Notes under the pieces: model-generated | Database searches by the model: none | The model's input: only the letters and a program-made list of their open reading frames with translations | Told to the model about the DNA's origin: nothing | From: Strongylocentrotus droebachiensis | Taxonomy: Eukaryota; Echinodermata; Echinoidea; Camarodonta; Strongylocentrotidae | Assembly (NCBI GenBank): GCA_035222895.1 | Contig: JAVYIG010000063.1 | Location: 1,017,853 to 1,081,852 of the forward strand | Reading direction: 5' to 3' | Length of the DNA stretch: 64,000 bases | Translations under genes and position numbers: made by a program | In this document: one piece after another, positions 32,501 to 43,849 of the stretch | Layout of the letters: the number at the start of each line of letters is the position of its first letter | How positions within the stretch are numbered: the stretch's first letter is position 1

Positions 32501-34931
32501 TACAGTGTAGATACTGCGGATTACAGTGCAATTCTTTTGTTTGGCATTTGTAGAGAAATGAATTGAATCGAAATTGAAAATAAACTTTTCAGTCCTAATC
32601 TGATCCCTTGGAATAACACCACAATTCCTGCTTTTTAATTTCATTTTCCCCCTTTTTCTCTTTTCATTCTTCTTGCCAGTTCCTATTACGTCTGGTGACA
32701 GCAGCAGCCTTAACCCTTCCACCCAACCACCAGTCTGAACCAGACACTACCAGAAGAACCACCTCAGATAGGAGAGATAGCACTATGTCCACTGATGAGG
32801 GGGGTAACATTGTACCCCTAGAGAACCCTAAGAAGCTCCCTAAGACCCACCTTGCCTACGTGTGGTGTAATGTAGCCCAGCAGCTAGCCCTGGCTCTCAG
32901 GGTTGACTGTGACTATGTGAAGAGGCATTTTGTGTGTGAGCTTTACAATAGTGGTTATGATGCTGTAGCACAAGAGGTGAGTAGCAATCAAGAAAATGTT
33001 GGATCAAGAGACGACATGACATTCAACCTTGGATTAGTCATATAGAATTTTCCTGTAATGAAACTACAGCTGTATTTGGAATTAGGACTAAAATAGGACA
33101 GGTGGATTTGATTGTAACCTGTGTTCGGTTGCAACTTTTATGTAGTAGAGCCCTGAATGATGCACTTCAAAAGATTTGGACTATAATCTTTTTTAGTTAT
33201 ATTTTTTTCTGTGTATATTTTTGAAAATCTTCTAGTGTCTGAACTTTTGTCTATCCATTAGTTTCAGTCTTCCAGTCAATATTTGTTTTTCATTACTGAT
33301 TATATGGGCTAGGGTAGTGGAGATAAGAAAAATTTCAAAAAAAGTAATTTTTCTAACATCTTGTTTGGCCTTATTATTTGACAGAATTGTCATGAGGGAA
33401 TGTTATAGTAGAATAATGAGGTACCGTATTTGCCGGTGTAAAGGCCGCAGTATTTTTGGAAGAGAAAATATCAAAAAGTCGGGGTGGGCCTATGCGGCGA
33501 AAGAGTAAAAAAAAAAAAACTTGCAAGTTAAAACCATGAAACACAGCACAAATTTGTACATATGGGACAACAATGAAAGGTGATGGACATTTCTAGAATA
33601 ACACGTCTTACCGACAATTATGTGTTATATTTATTAAATGAAGGGCAAAGTTTTGCCAATCTCGTAAATAAAATTCATAACTTACCAACCAAACTCTACT
33701 GGTAGATCTAGATTTAAGTTTTTGCCGTAGCTAAAGCCTCTCGATCGCGTGAGAAAACCTATGGCGCAATGCACAAGAGAGAGGCTCAATGTATACATGA
33801 GAGAAAACTGCAACCTATAGCATCATTGCGGGATGGCCGAGCGGTCTAAGGCGGTGATTTTGGTCACATCAACATTTTTTTTTTTTTTTTTTAAATGTCA
33901 AAATCGGGGGTGCGGCCTTATCTCCTGCAAATACGGTAAGTCACGTCGTTTGTTGTAACCTATCAACAAGGGCCAGTTCATTTCGAATGGAAATATGAGA
34001 CCTAATATAAGAGTTAAAAATATGCTTTATGCTGATCCTATACCTTTTGACATCGAAGTGAAGCAAAGTGAAGTGAAGATGTACTGTGTTATGCATTTAA
34101 ACCTATTCGGCTCTTACAAATATGTTTGTCTACCCTCTTCCCTCCTCCCTCCACCTGATTAACACTTGCAGTTGGTAGTGACTGTCGCAGAGCAGACTGA
34201 GATGGCAGTACAGCTGATTCATATCGTAGGTCAAAGGTTAGCCCAGGAGCTGATTATAGGAGCAGACTCTGTGACTGTAGAAAGACAATCTAGACTACCA
34301 CCATCTCTAATCACATGGCTCAAAGCATTGGTAAGTATTGGCAAGCTTCATTTTTAGTTTTCTTCCCAAATGATGTCTTTCGTAATAAGTTATGGTGCAA
34401 TGTAAATTCAAGCAGTGAAACCATCATTTGATGATCGGAAACAGACAAATGTAAAATTTGTATTCAGAATCACACAAGGAACTACTCTACATATTATCAT
34501 GTGACACACTATACCACTGACATTGTACCTCAAGTTTTTAAATGTAATGTTAGGGCTCCTCACTCACTTTTATGTTATCAGGTTGTGTTAAGGTTATTCT
34601 CTATAAGAGGGGTCTTTTATTTTCCTGTTGTGGAATAAGTAATGGAAAGAGTAGCGTCTTTCTGGATACCTCAGTGTCATTTGCTTTTTTACCCCTGTAA
34701 AAGTTGAACTATAATGAGATGCTATGGTTGTTATCATGGAAGCATTACCACATTTCACAATGATTTTGTTTCTTTGTCATGATATAGTCCGGAGAGAGCC
34801 TACGATGTCCCCACCCACCTATCTCTGATACTGCTCATCTTGCTGGCCAAGCCGTGGGACTTCTACCAGATACACACAACCAGTATGCACTAGCATTGCA
34901 ACTCATTGAAGCTGTAGGATCATTAACTTGA
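14534..34931 (+). CDS. RAB3GAP2: Rab3 GTPase-activating protein non-catalytic subunit, 30 exons
   Basis: Exons: 14534-14636, 16173-16270, 17221-17347, 17831-17912, 18543-18666, 19092-19293, 19640-19738, 20015-20163, 20613-20692, 21315-21416, 21826-21965, 22360-22585, 23081-23310, 23467-23531, 23820-24158, 24513-24837, 25255-25352, 25802-26089, 26541-26696, 27198-27318, 28621-28797, 29131-29237, 29441-29507, 29778-29884, 30277-30351, 30725-30913, 31597-31710, 32680-32976, 34172-34330, 34788-34931. All introns are GT-AG; the sum is 4590 nt (1529 aa; human 1393). Conserved blocks include [52 protein letters not shown] and [16 protein letters not shown], covering the N- and C-terminal RAB3GAP2 domains. 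Family role: partner of RAB3GAP1, acting as Rab3 GAP and Rab18 exchange factor in exocytosis, ER structure and autophagy. Extra length lies in acidic inserts in exons 15, 16, 21 and 28. Confidence 0.96.
14945..15522. mobile_element. Inverted-repeat element in RAB3GAP2 intron 1
   Basis: CAGTAGGGGCGCTGGTC (14945-14961) is perfectly mirrored by GACCAGCGCCCCTACTG (15506-15522). Interior arms also pair: ATAAACGAGGATCGT on the left, GCGGACGATCCTCAT on the right. I see no clear target duplication and no coding frame. Its inner 15338-15475 segment recurs at about 16947-17120. Confidence 0.7.
16842..16946 (+). pseudogene. Decayed duplicate of RAB3GAP2 exon 3 and its acceptor
   Basis: TCCACAAAGTAAGA...CCATGTGTGTTTTGATGA followed by GGATACAGGAATGCTTTATAGCTCC matches the end of intron 2 and the start of exon 3 at 17182-17295 (TCCACAAAGTAAGA...CCATGTGTTTTTGATGA, GGATGCAGGAATGTTCTATAGCTC). 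The middle has diverged. It is not expected to be spliced in. Confidence 0.65.
16947..17120. repeat. Second copy of the GGGGCTACTTTTCAAG module
   Basis: It shares with 15338-15475 the ordered blocks GGGAAAAAAATACTT, GGGCTACTTTTCAAG, TGCATTGAA(T/C)TCTATGCAA, GGGGCTCTTTTATGACTTTC, GGGGCTAA and CCCGTGTATTTTT. It sits between the exon 3 duplicate and the real exon 3, so it inserted into or beside the duplicated segment. Confidence 0.75.
18225..18475 (+). mobile_element. 3' end of a LINE with (GAAAT)n tail, RAB3GAP2 intron 4
   Basis: GGACCTCTCCATTTCC followed by an AT-rich non-coding stretch and an AATAAAA plus GAAAT repeat tail (18450-18474) is the usual 3' end of a CR1/L2-like LINE copy. No coding part is preserved. 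Confidence 0.5.
20745..21236 (-). pseudogene. 5'-truncated LINE, C-terminal end of reverse-transcriptase ORF
   Basis: Minus-strand translation reads [20 protein letters not shown], then [15 protein letters not shown], then [10 protein letters not shown], a stop, and [20 protein letters not shown]. This matches the C-terminus of CR1/L2-type ORF2 proteins. The 3' tail has AAGCGCGGTATAAGTAATTA ending in a TAAT repeat. It lies in RAB3GAP2 intron 9 and is broken by at least one stop. Confidence 0.75.
23598..23680 (+). pseudogene. Decayed duplicate of the exon 7/intron 7 junction of RAB3GAP2
   Basis: CATCAGCACAGGTAAATGA followed by TAATATTGTCAAG...TTTACATGCTGGTAGCAA...GCATGAA matches 19729-19806 (CATCAGCACAGGTAAGTCA, TAATATTGTCAAG, TTTACATGCTAGTAGCAA, GCATGAA), i.e. 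the last bases of exon 7 and the first 60-70 bases of its intron. It now lies in intron 14. Confidence 0.7.
26755..26870 (+). repeat. Possible LINE 3' end fragment
   Basis: An AT-rich stretch with GGAAATAAATGATATTGAAA at its end resembles LINE 3' tails elsewhere in the window. There is no coding part, so the call is weak. Confidence 0.25.
27440..28400. repeat. 151-bp tandem repeat inside an inverted-repeat element, RAB3GAP2 intron 20
   Basis: ACATAATG(T/A)G(C/A)... recurs at 27721, 27872, 28023 and 28174, an exact 151-bp period. A fifth, more diverged copy precedes them. Each unit carries TGACCTTTGACCT (perfect at 27743, 27894, 28038 and 28189). The block begins beside a perfect 20-bp palindrome (27440-27459) and ATGCCTCCG. 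It ends with ATGCCTCCG...CGGAGGCAT (about 28368-28397), so the array looks like the inside of a mobile element. Confidence 0.85.
31035..31290. repeat. Imperfect fold-back with C-run and G-run arms
   Basis: A C run at about 31076-31089 and G runs at about 31220 and 31268 flank mirrored words (GTAACTGACCCCCAGGACAA versus GGGGTCAGTTATCCTCAGGA). TTAAAGGAGAAGTCCA at about 31178 resembles the end of the element at 58253. It is probably a composite of MITE remnants in intron 26. Confidence 0.4.
31745..32215 (+). repeat. Degenerate repeats derived from the 3' end of RAB3GAP2 exon 27
   Basis: Exon 27 ends GACTATGGATTAGTGAAATT followed by AAGGCAACAG. In the next 500 bases of intron, seven to nine variants of the same word recur at irregular spacing: ATGGATTAGTGAAATAAAG near 31750, TTAACTATGGATTAGTGGAA near 31923, GACAATGGATTAGTGAAATC near 32054, and others. 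One copy (near 31914) also retains the preceding exon word CCA(C/A)ATGAGATT. Confidence 0.75.
33422..33938. mobile_element. Complete ACCGTATTTGCCGG-family MITE in RAB3GAP2 intron 28
   Basis: It begins TACCGTATTTGCCGGTGTAA and ends CTCCTGCAAATACGGTA: 517 bp with TA at both edges, fitting a 2-bp TA duplication. Inner ends carry GGCCGCA and CGGGGGTGCGGCC. The interior has two stretches (33605-33660) like the 46-bp satellite unit and a tRNA-Leu-like half. There is no coding frame. Confidence 0.75.
33828..33857 (+). pseudogene. 5' half of a tRNA-Leu-like sequence
   Basis: GGATGGCCGAGCGGTCTAAG preceded by GCG and followed by GCGGTGA has the A-box and D-arm of type II tRNA-Leu. There is no anticodon arm, variable arm or B-box after it, so it is a fragment or the head of a short SINE within the 33422-33938 element. 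Confidence 0.6.
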
Positions 34932-37348
34932 ACAGAGACACAGCTTAGTAAGGAACTTATTCCAGATACTACAAGATACTGGCAACCTGTATGCCCTAGC
35001 ATTTACAACTCATTGCAGCCGTGGGATCATGGAATTGAATCATTCCAGAAACCACAAGATGCAACTAATATACTTGTATCTTGATTAAACAACCCATGAC
35101 CAATGACTATGAATTTGAATTCATTAGGAAAGACATGAGTGGGATGAGAAAGGACCAGTTCAGATTGAAGTTGACTGTACTTGTACCCCATTTACACTGC
35201 CAAACAATCTTTGCTCTTCGGAGTGATGTATTTTGGTTGTTGTTTGGTCTAACAGTTGGTGTGATGTCTGGCTCATATCAGTCTCAATGGTATGAGTTTG
35301 GTAATACTGTTTTATGTACTTAATTTCAATATTTAGCCCTGTTTTAATCAAAGGGGTAGTGATCTTAAATGACATCATCTAAAAGATGTGACTCGGTATC
35401 AAACTCTAGGCAAATAGGAGAGTCGACCACCAGACCAAGTCACATCTGCCCAAGGATGTTCATAATGTGTTATCAGTGACTCAATGCTTTCAGTGTCCTG
35501 GATCTCACAATGAAAACACACTGATAATGGCACTGCAGATGACACTGCTGCAATATGTACATATTGGGCCATTCTCTCTTTCTCTTATTGGTATAGATAT
35601 CATCATGCTGAATAATGCTGTATCTCACTTCAAAGTGACTGAAATGGTTTTCCTTGTACATGTATGTAATTGCTCTTACTGTTACATTGAATCTTTATGA
35701 GTATCATGAGACATATTGGAATCCTGTTATATTCAGAATATTTGCTCTATGTGTTTGAAAGGAAATGGATACTGTGCAATATCATTGATCTGTCTATACA
35801 CTATCTATATATACAAGTATTTGAGACACAATAAATTGTCAAATTTAGCAAGAGAATTAACTGTATAGGTATTGATAATGGTGAGACTATCATTTGACAC
35901 TGTGATATTCATCATGTAAAATATGATTTTGCATAGCATATATGTCAAGTGCAGCATTGGTAACCTTATTGAGGCTGTTGTATAGCCTGAATTCCATAAG
36001 GTGCTGTTTTAAAAACTATTCTTGAAAATTATTCTGAAAACTTTTTACTTTAGTTACTGGTCTTCAAATTTTGATAGCACATGGAAGGAACTTTTTTTTG
36101 TCAATGCATGTGTATGCTATGAACTACATGTATTTGCATATAGAGTCATGAAAATATAGACTTATGATTTCTTATGACAAGAAGAAATAAAGAATATAGA
36201 GTAAGACATGGGATATTTATGTTGGGGGATGAGTTTGTGTAGAGGTGTAATTGTCTATTTAGAGTATTATATATTAAGGGAATGAATGAATGCCTGAAGA
36301 TTTGAGACTACCAGTAATACAAATTAAGCTTTTGAGTTATGTATACCTTGCCTTAGTAATGAGCGTTGTGCTTCCATTTAATTCTTTTTTTACTTGACTT
36401 TCGTTTACTTTGCTATTTGAATTTTTTTCATGGTGCCCCGAGTTTATTTTCATTCATTTGTGATGAAAGGATGGCATGAAAGTTTAACAGTAAGTTTTCT
36501 TCTGAATAAAGCCATTGGATTACTTTTAGATAAATAATAATAGGATAATTCAGATACTTAATGTAGTGCTGTACAGGTCACTGACATGTAGAGCTCTTGC
36601 CTACTGGCGATTTACAGTTAACTGCCATTGTCAACAAGAAACTTATTGCTTTTCCCCTAAGTAGGGATAATATGGACAAGATAGAACTACACATGTTTTT
36701 TAAAACACCAGGAGACACATAAACATGTGATCCTCACCCGTAATGTGAAGCCAACATTTTGCTTTTTACCCTAGAATAAATGAAAATGGGAGAGACTTAT
36801 TAAGTAATATTACAACACATATTTCAATTTTTGAAGTAAAGTGCAAGTACTATGAAGTTTGATCGCAGTGCTGACCAGGATTGCGCTTTGTAACTGCAAG
36901 GAAAAGGCGCTATATCAAATATCTTCTGGATTGGATTGGATTGGATGTTTTCTTTAAATCATGCCTCAAAACTTACTTATTTTGGCAAATAGAAGAAGAA
37001 AATGCTGACTTCATTGCAGGAGCCTGCATCTTTGAATGTTTTTTTAAAACTGAAATATGGCGCTATACATGTATATAAATGCTGTGAATCATCATCTTCT
37101 ATCACTGTGTAATCATTCCATTCAGAATCTGCACAAGAACCAAACTGAACATTTCTGTGCAATTCGCCAGCGAAAATACCTCAAGGCTTTGACCTAGAAT
37201 AAACAAAAATTTCTAAGAGAGAATCAATAAGTGTTGGTGAGAAGAATATCTCTGTGAATTGTATGCCCAATATAGACTATCGAAACTGTATTTATAATAT
37301 TTTAATTCTAAATGATATAACCGGTCTTTATTTGTACCTTGTATCCGT
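34932..37348. other. RAB3GAP2 3' UTR/flank with LINE tail remnants
   Basis: Non-coding. AATAAA hexamers on the plus strand at 35830 and 36186 are candidate poly(A) signals for RAB3GAP2. At 36865-37075 are LINE-like 3' pieces: AAGGCGCTATATCAAAT with a TTGGA repeat (about 36926-36950), followed by a short plus-strand FKSCLKTYLF-like coding remnant. No gene was found. Confidence 0.5.
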
Positions 37349-40300
37349 ATTGGGCACTGGTTTTTTTAACTTATACCAAATGTGTCCACAAATGGGTCCA
37401 AAATGAAATTATGTTTACTCACTTCAAACTTGTATTTTTAGGATCAGGACTAATCATATTTTTGAAAAATGCAAATTCTGGACCTTAATCTATCTCCTTA
37501 TATATTCACCAGATATGAATACTTTGAGTTTTTACAATTTTATTGTGAACTATAGCATATCTAATAACTGTGATATAAAACTCATTTGCTATTAACTACA
37601 CCTTTAGATATGTTGGGTCTTTAAGAATATGTTTCAGAGATTATTCATGCAAATTGTTGAGTTTCTATCTTGAAAAATACAGATTTTGTATCCCTTGAAA
37701 GTGAAAAATAGCTCTAAATTAGGGTTTTGACAATAACAAGTTTTTATTTCAATATGTAAAATGCTTTTTTCTTAGGTCAAACTTATTTTATTATAACAAC
37801 TGATGATATAAGGTAAATACATGCAAAAAAATTGGGAACCGGTGCATTGCCTAATAATTTTCATATGACACACCACTGATGTTTCGGACGTTACACACGG
37901 TTAACATTATAACTTTATTCAAGTTAATTGCTTTTCTTTAGGTATTATTGACCTCAGTTACATTAATTGTTTGCAGAAAAATACTTCTGTAACATTTATG
38001 GAAAAAAATTGTGCAGTTTTAATTAGTTTAGCACATACATGTATACCAAGTTTGTCTTCATCGACCACTCAATTTATGTAAGGTATATTATTCATTTCAA
38101 GAACGTGTACCGGTAGTTAAAAATGCTTATGTGATCTAACAGAGTGAAATATGAAGCTAGTAGCAATTGTAGTCATCAAAACTCCTTAGAAAATTCACTT
38201 AGAAACATACTCTTTATTGCATGTTATGAACAACAGTGTGAAATGTATACTATGGTTTGTTTCGGATGTTACACGATGTTAACATTTCAATGAGATCATC
38301 AATTTCTACAAACTCTACAATATAGATGTTTAATCAGCTTGCTAATGTTCTTTGCCTTCAACTATATAGTGTGTCATTCAATAATATCACTAACACATAC
38401 ATGTATGTAAGCAAAACATTGACAAATCTTTAAAAAAATAAAACTATAAAAAAGTACCTCCAGTCATGTAAGTACGGTAATAAGAAATAAGTGAATCCTA
38501 ATTTATGTACATCTCGAGAATGAGACATTTTAGATGTATTTTAAAATTGTGTATGTTTTAGGTTATAATACTACTGTAGTAACAATCATCCTTTACCACT
38601 ATTTGTATTAGGAGGCTGTTTCAAACGACAACATTTGTTAATGCTCTTATATAAGTATTTATTTATTTATTTAATTGATGACCGATTGATGAATGGATGG
38701 ATTGATTGGTTGGTCGGTTGGTTGGTTGATAGATCTTAACTCTTGCTGTGCCTATATCACAGGTGACAAACAATATACAGTGTAGGTTAAACATGTACCG
38801 TATTTGCCGGCGATAAGGCCGCAGCGCCGCACCCCCAACTTTGACATTTCGTAGAGGAAAAAAAACAAAAACGGACAGCCCATTTATATTTCACACTAGT
38901 GTAGGGTTGCGGTTCTAACAGATAATTCCTAGCACTCTTAACACAGAGGCAGCCCAGCAGACATGTTGTAGGATTGATAACTACTGGCTAACTGACCAGG
39001 TTTTAATGTGTAAAAGCATTACAGCATTCTATGTAGCATTCCACATACATTCCATGCAAAGTAGAATAAATCAATACATATTCATATAGTCCCATACAAG
39101 TATAAATCAACATCACAAAGTATCTTGAATATTCAAACTTAAACAAAGGGTATATATTGAATATTCATAGTATATGTAAATTATACTATATAAGCTTGAC
39201 TGCATCAGGTGAACATTGAAACCAATGAGAGAGAGAGAGAGAGAGAGATAGACAGATGAAAGGATGGTGGATGAAAAGGGTGAATGTGAATGAGGGATGA
39301 CCTATTAATATGAAAGGGATGAATCATGGATATGAAGAGGAGATTCAGAAGTTCAAAATAAATCCCTACACTAGCTTATACATTTTGTATGTACGCATAC
39401 ATTTAAGGAAGAGACTACATGTATATGTTTAGGATCATTAAAATAGGGCCGTATTACTGGTAATGCCCTTTTCTTTTATACATGTATGTACTTTCTACAC
39501 AGATTAGTTACGTGTACTGAGTGCCCTTTTTAAAAGGTATTTTCAAATGAAAATCCATATTTCCCATAATTTTTTAGAAAAACACTTTAATTTGCTTGAT
39601 TTTTATCAACTTTATATACCTGTATCATACCCGTGTCATGTACATGTACACCGGGTATTGCTTAAGTATGTGATTTTGAGCTTTTGTAACCTACCAAATA
39701 GTTTAGATTGACCATACAATCTTTGATTATATGACATAATTTGGAACAACCTCTGTACAAATGAAAACGTGATGATTTGCAAACACACAGCAATGTAAAT
39801 AGCAAGAGGAGAGGTTGAAAAATTGAAATTTGCTATTCTCACATCTATCTTTGCCCCTCATTTGAACTAGTTAAGTATGAAAATGTCTGTTAACAGTTTA
39901 ATGTAACATCCGAAACGTGCTAACAGCATACCAGAAAGTGCTGTTAAAATGGCTGAATAATTTTTATGAGTCACTTTTATTGAGATTTTTTCTGATAAAT
40001 TACAATTAAGGATATACTTAAGCAGCCAGCAATGCCTTGCACCACAAAGTGTGGCTTCAATATGTATGTTTTATAAGTCAATTTTGCAGAAAATTTAGAT
40101 ATTTTACGGAAAATTTGATTTTTGCATCATATTTCTTCATTTTTTTATATTTAGATCTAAATGAAATTATCAAAATAGTGTTTTTAACAGGAGTGTGCAT
40201 TGTGAAATCGTAACTTGCACATATGATCGAAAATTAGTTGAAATTTGCAAACTATGTGTTAACAATCAAATAGTGTAACGTCCGAAACACCCTTCTTGAG

Positions 40301-41233
40301 TTTACACAAAATTATTGGATTTGGAAGACCTGATTTGTGTTTTGACTTGTGTTAAGACTTATAATAACTTATTTCATAATGATTTATTCACTCCAGATAC
40401 CCTCAAAAATAGATTATCATCATTTATGTGGTATTAGTTGTTTCGGACGTTACATTTGTTTCGGACGTTACAACTGTTAACAGAAAATTGGTTTTAACTA
40501 TAAAATAATATTGTAATGATGTATTGCAAATTTCTTTTTTTTGGTGGGTAGCCGCCATGAAATGTTCAAAAAATGTTACGAAAGATAGGTCCTGCAGTTC
40601 ATATATTTTCTGCTACTTCAAATTGAAAGTTGTTTCGGACGTTACAAAATTGTTTACGGAAAATGAGACAACTTTTTCAAATTTTGAATATATTTCTAAT
40701 ATAAGCGCTAGTACAATTTAATTATATTTTCTTTTAATTTAATGACTTGGAGTAACTAATCAGCTTATTCAAACCATAAACAATTTCATTAAATGATTGT
40801 TCTAGTGGGTTAAATGAGGGCCTACATTGTTTACGGAAAATGTAACGTCCGAAACACCATTTTCAATTGCACTGTACCATCAAAATACAGGAGTTAATTC
40901 AGATTACTGTTAACTTTCTTTAAGATCCACCCATGCTCATTAATCATCAATAGAAAAAAAACATATTGCTTGTGGGTATATATTTTTTTCGGCTCCAACC
41001 AAAAAGGTATGTCAATTTTGTTACAAAATTCCGTAAACAATTGGCTGTTCAGGGACACCTCATGCACATAAAGCAACGCTGAAATTTTTTCGTTAAGCTA
41101 TGGGAGGTTAACCTAGGTCCATGCTACAAGAAAAAGTTGTAACTGATTTCTAATTCTTTATCTTTGCAAAGTTTCAGGCTGTCAAAGGGTCATTAAGCTA
41201 TTTGGTCATAGTTAAAAAAAACCAGTGCCATTG
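37349..41233. mobile_element. 3.9-kb inverted-repeat element with eight copies of GTTTCGGACGTTAC
   Basis: The left end GGCACTGGTTTTTTTAAC (37353-37370) is mirrored by GTTAAAAAAAACCAGTGCC (41211-41229). Weaker pairing continues for about 15 bases. Both sides carry the 4-bp direct repeat ATTG. The 14-mer or a one-base variant is at 37881(+), 38259(+), 39903(-), 40275(-), 40440(+), 40458(+), 40632(+) and 40842(-). No frame longer than about 70 codons exists. I do not recognise the superfamily. Confidence 0.7.
38796..38880. mobile_element. Single-ended fragment of the ACCGTATTTGCCGGCG family
   Basis: TACCGTATTTGCCGGCGATA is followed by GGCCGCAGCGCCGCACCCCC and AACTTTGACATTTCG. The same order of words occurs at 12058-12085 and, reversed, at 33885-33938. 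It lies inside the 3.9-kb element, so it inserted later. Confidence 0.65.
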
Positions 41234-43692
41234 GGAATTAGCAGCAAAAATGGATAGTAGAAGAAATATTTTTGCCAGAAGAATAGAGTTTAACTCTTAT
41301 AGTGGTTTGGGAATCATTTCCCACATTCTTATTGATTTTAACATTATATTCTACCAATAACCAATGCAATGAACTTTATATCTACTATATAATACATTTT
41401 AAGTGATATATTGAGTGCAGATGTCCCCTTGATATGCATTAATGCATAATCAGATGATTTCCAGTATATTACAACTTTGTAAGTAGTTATTGAAAACGTT
41501 TGCATATTTATTGTCAATATATGTATCAAAGCTGTAGTTTTTTCCATGAAAATTCTTGTGTGCATCTGACTTCATACAAAGCTCTACAAATGTCATATCA
41601 TTACCATTAAAGTACAAAAGACAAAAATGAATGTCAAGACTGTTTATTTTGTCTTCATATATCTGTCGCCTCACATATTCAATCATTGGTGAAAAAAGGG
41701 GCTCTATTTGCTTGATAAGTCATAATGTGCATATCATAGTTTATTCAGTTTAATACTCTGGTATACAAGCGCAAAATCAGTTAAATCAATCAAAATAGAA
41801 AACAAATTCTTTCATTTCAGTACATATACATCAACAATACAAAACAAGGCATAGCAAACTATCCAAAATAATATGAATAGGTGGTGCAAATATATATATA
41901 TTATCTTCTACATGAATTATGATTAATGTGATAAACAAAAAGGATCCTAATCACAGAATGAAAATATACAATCATTCTCACTTTCACTTTCAGATACCAA
42001 TAAATACTCGGTTTACTTCATTTAAATTCAACCTTTTGCTTTTATCTCAAAATTTAAGGATATAACTTTAGATAATGTATGCCATTACCTTCAATACTTC
42101 ATTTACATACATCTTTATTTTTTTACAGAGTACTTTCAAGATTCATATTACTGAATATTATTTCATTTTGTTTTAGGAGTTAAGTCTACAAAATATAATT
42201 CATACATGAACGGCTGTGAAATGTACACAAAGGAATACAAGAACATCAAACAACAAATGTTACGCACATGAATTGGAATCATTTGCATTGTAATTCTGCC
42301 AACAGAAAAATGTAAAAGAAATATTACTAGCAACCGGAATACAAATAGATAAAGAAAAGATTTGGTGTTGTCCCATCTTTAAATTGATTGTTTAATAATT
42401 TGCTTGTAACAAATTTCTGATCTTATGGACTTGATAGAAAGAGATCATACCAAGTACCTATATAATTCTTGATTGTTCTAATAATGGATATTACTGGCAA
42501 ATGTCCTATACATCATGAGAAAAATACAGAATTGACATAAATTATTAAATTGTGCTTAGAAATATTGCTGAACATTGTAATGAAAATAGGACAGAAAACA
42601 CAAGTAAATGAGCTCTAAATACACGTTTGCTACATGTCGGTTATATATTTTTAATGTAAGGCCTGAAACTCCTTAACTTTCTATCGGACCACTCTCTCAG
42701 ATGTGCATAATAGATCAAGTTACACATTAGCATATTTGAAGCAAGACTTTCTCATTCAGTCTTCTTTTTTGTCTTCTCTATTTGTATCTTTTTTCTAACT
42801 TCACCATAGTATGGGGCGAACACCATTTTTTCCCAACAGAGGGATTAGATTACGTTTCAATTGAGATGATCAGAATAGACTTCATGAGGGCTGATAAAAG
42901 ACTGAAGATTCCAAACAGACCCAGCCTTTTCTTTCTTCTTCTAATGACTAAATAGCCATACCCGTACCCTTTTTACATATTGCACAAATAACACTCGTGA
43001 GTTCCACTCTAACACCCCCCCCCCCTTCCCCTCGCTCTCTCTCTCCAGCTAATATTCTGTGATCTAGTAACTTTTCACTCATTAAAGCATGTGTTGGAGC
43101 CCTCTGGAATGTGTGAATCAGGCAAAAACAGTCGTGGTATTTGCCCTGTGGAGAAAGGAATTTGTCTCAAAATCTACAACAGCGGATTGAAGAGTTAAAA
43201 CTTTAAATCAGAATTAAATTTTACATCTAAAATGATAGATTATCACTGTATAAGTGATTTCTCCATATATAACGATTCCTGTTTAATATAAGAGGAACCT
43301 TCTTTTGGATGAGCTGGGAATATTAAGATAAAATGCTTGAAAATGTGATACAAATGAAATAACATATTGCCATAATAGTACACTATTATACACGCATCTT
43401 TTACCTACTGAGTTGATATAGGTATCAGTGTTTACAAAGAGCTAGGCAAACAAACAAATTTGTGACTAGTGAATCTATCATCTTAGCATACAATCTGTTG
43501 TGCATCTGTTAAGGTTAAAACTATGATATTCTGATATTCCATTTCATTCAGTTACATGTACAACCTCCAAATAAAATTAGATCAAATATATAGTAATGAC
43601 ACAAACCCTATTTGTGATAAATCCTAGTGTGGTTTGTAATATAACATAGGGCATATTTGGATGAGACAGAAGATGAATATAACTTGAACACT

Positions 43693-43849
43693 GGGCCTGT
43701 TGCATAGAACTTACCATTGATGGTAACTTTGCCATCAGTGGCAACTACCATGGTAACAGGGCTCAACAGCCAATCAGAATCAAGGTTTACATGGTAGTTA
43801 CCATTGATAGTAAAGTTACCACCAATAGTAAGTTTTGTGCAGCGGGCCC
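43693..43849. mobile_element. 157-bp palindromic MITE
   Basis: GGGCCTGTTGCATAGAACTT at 43693 is mirrored by AAGTTTTGTGCAGCGGGCCC ending at 43849. Almost the whole interior pairs (ACCATTGATGGTAACT versus AGTTACCATTGATAG). No certain target duplication. It could fold into a long hairpin. Confidence 0.7.

Noticed and set aside
33828-33857. Functional tRNA-Leu gene
   Set aside because: Only the 5' half is present; no anticodon stem, variable arm or T arm follows.
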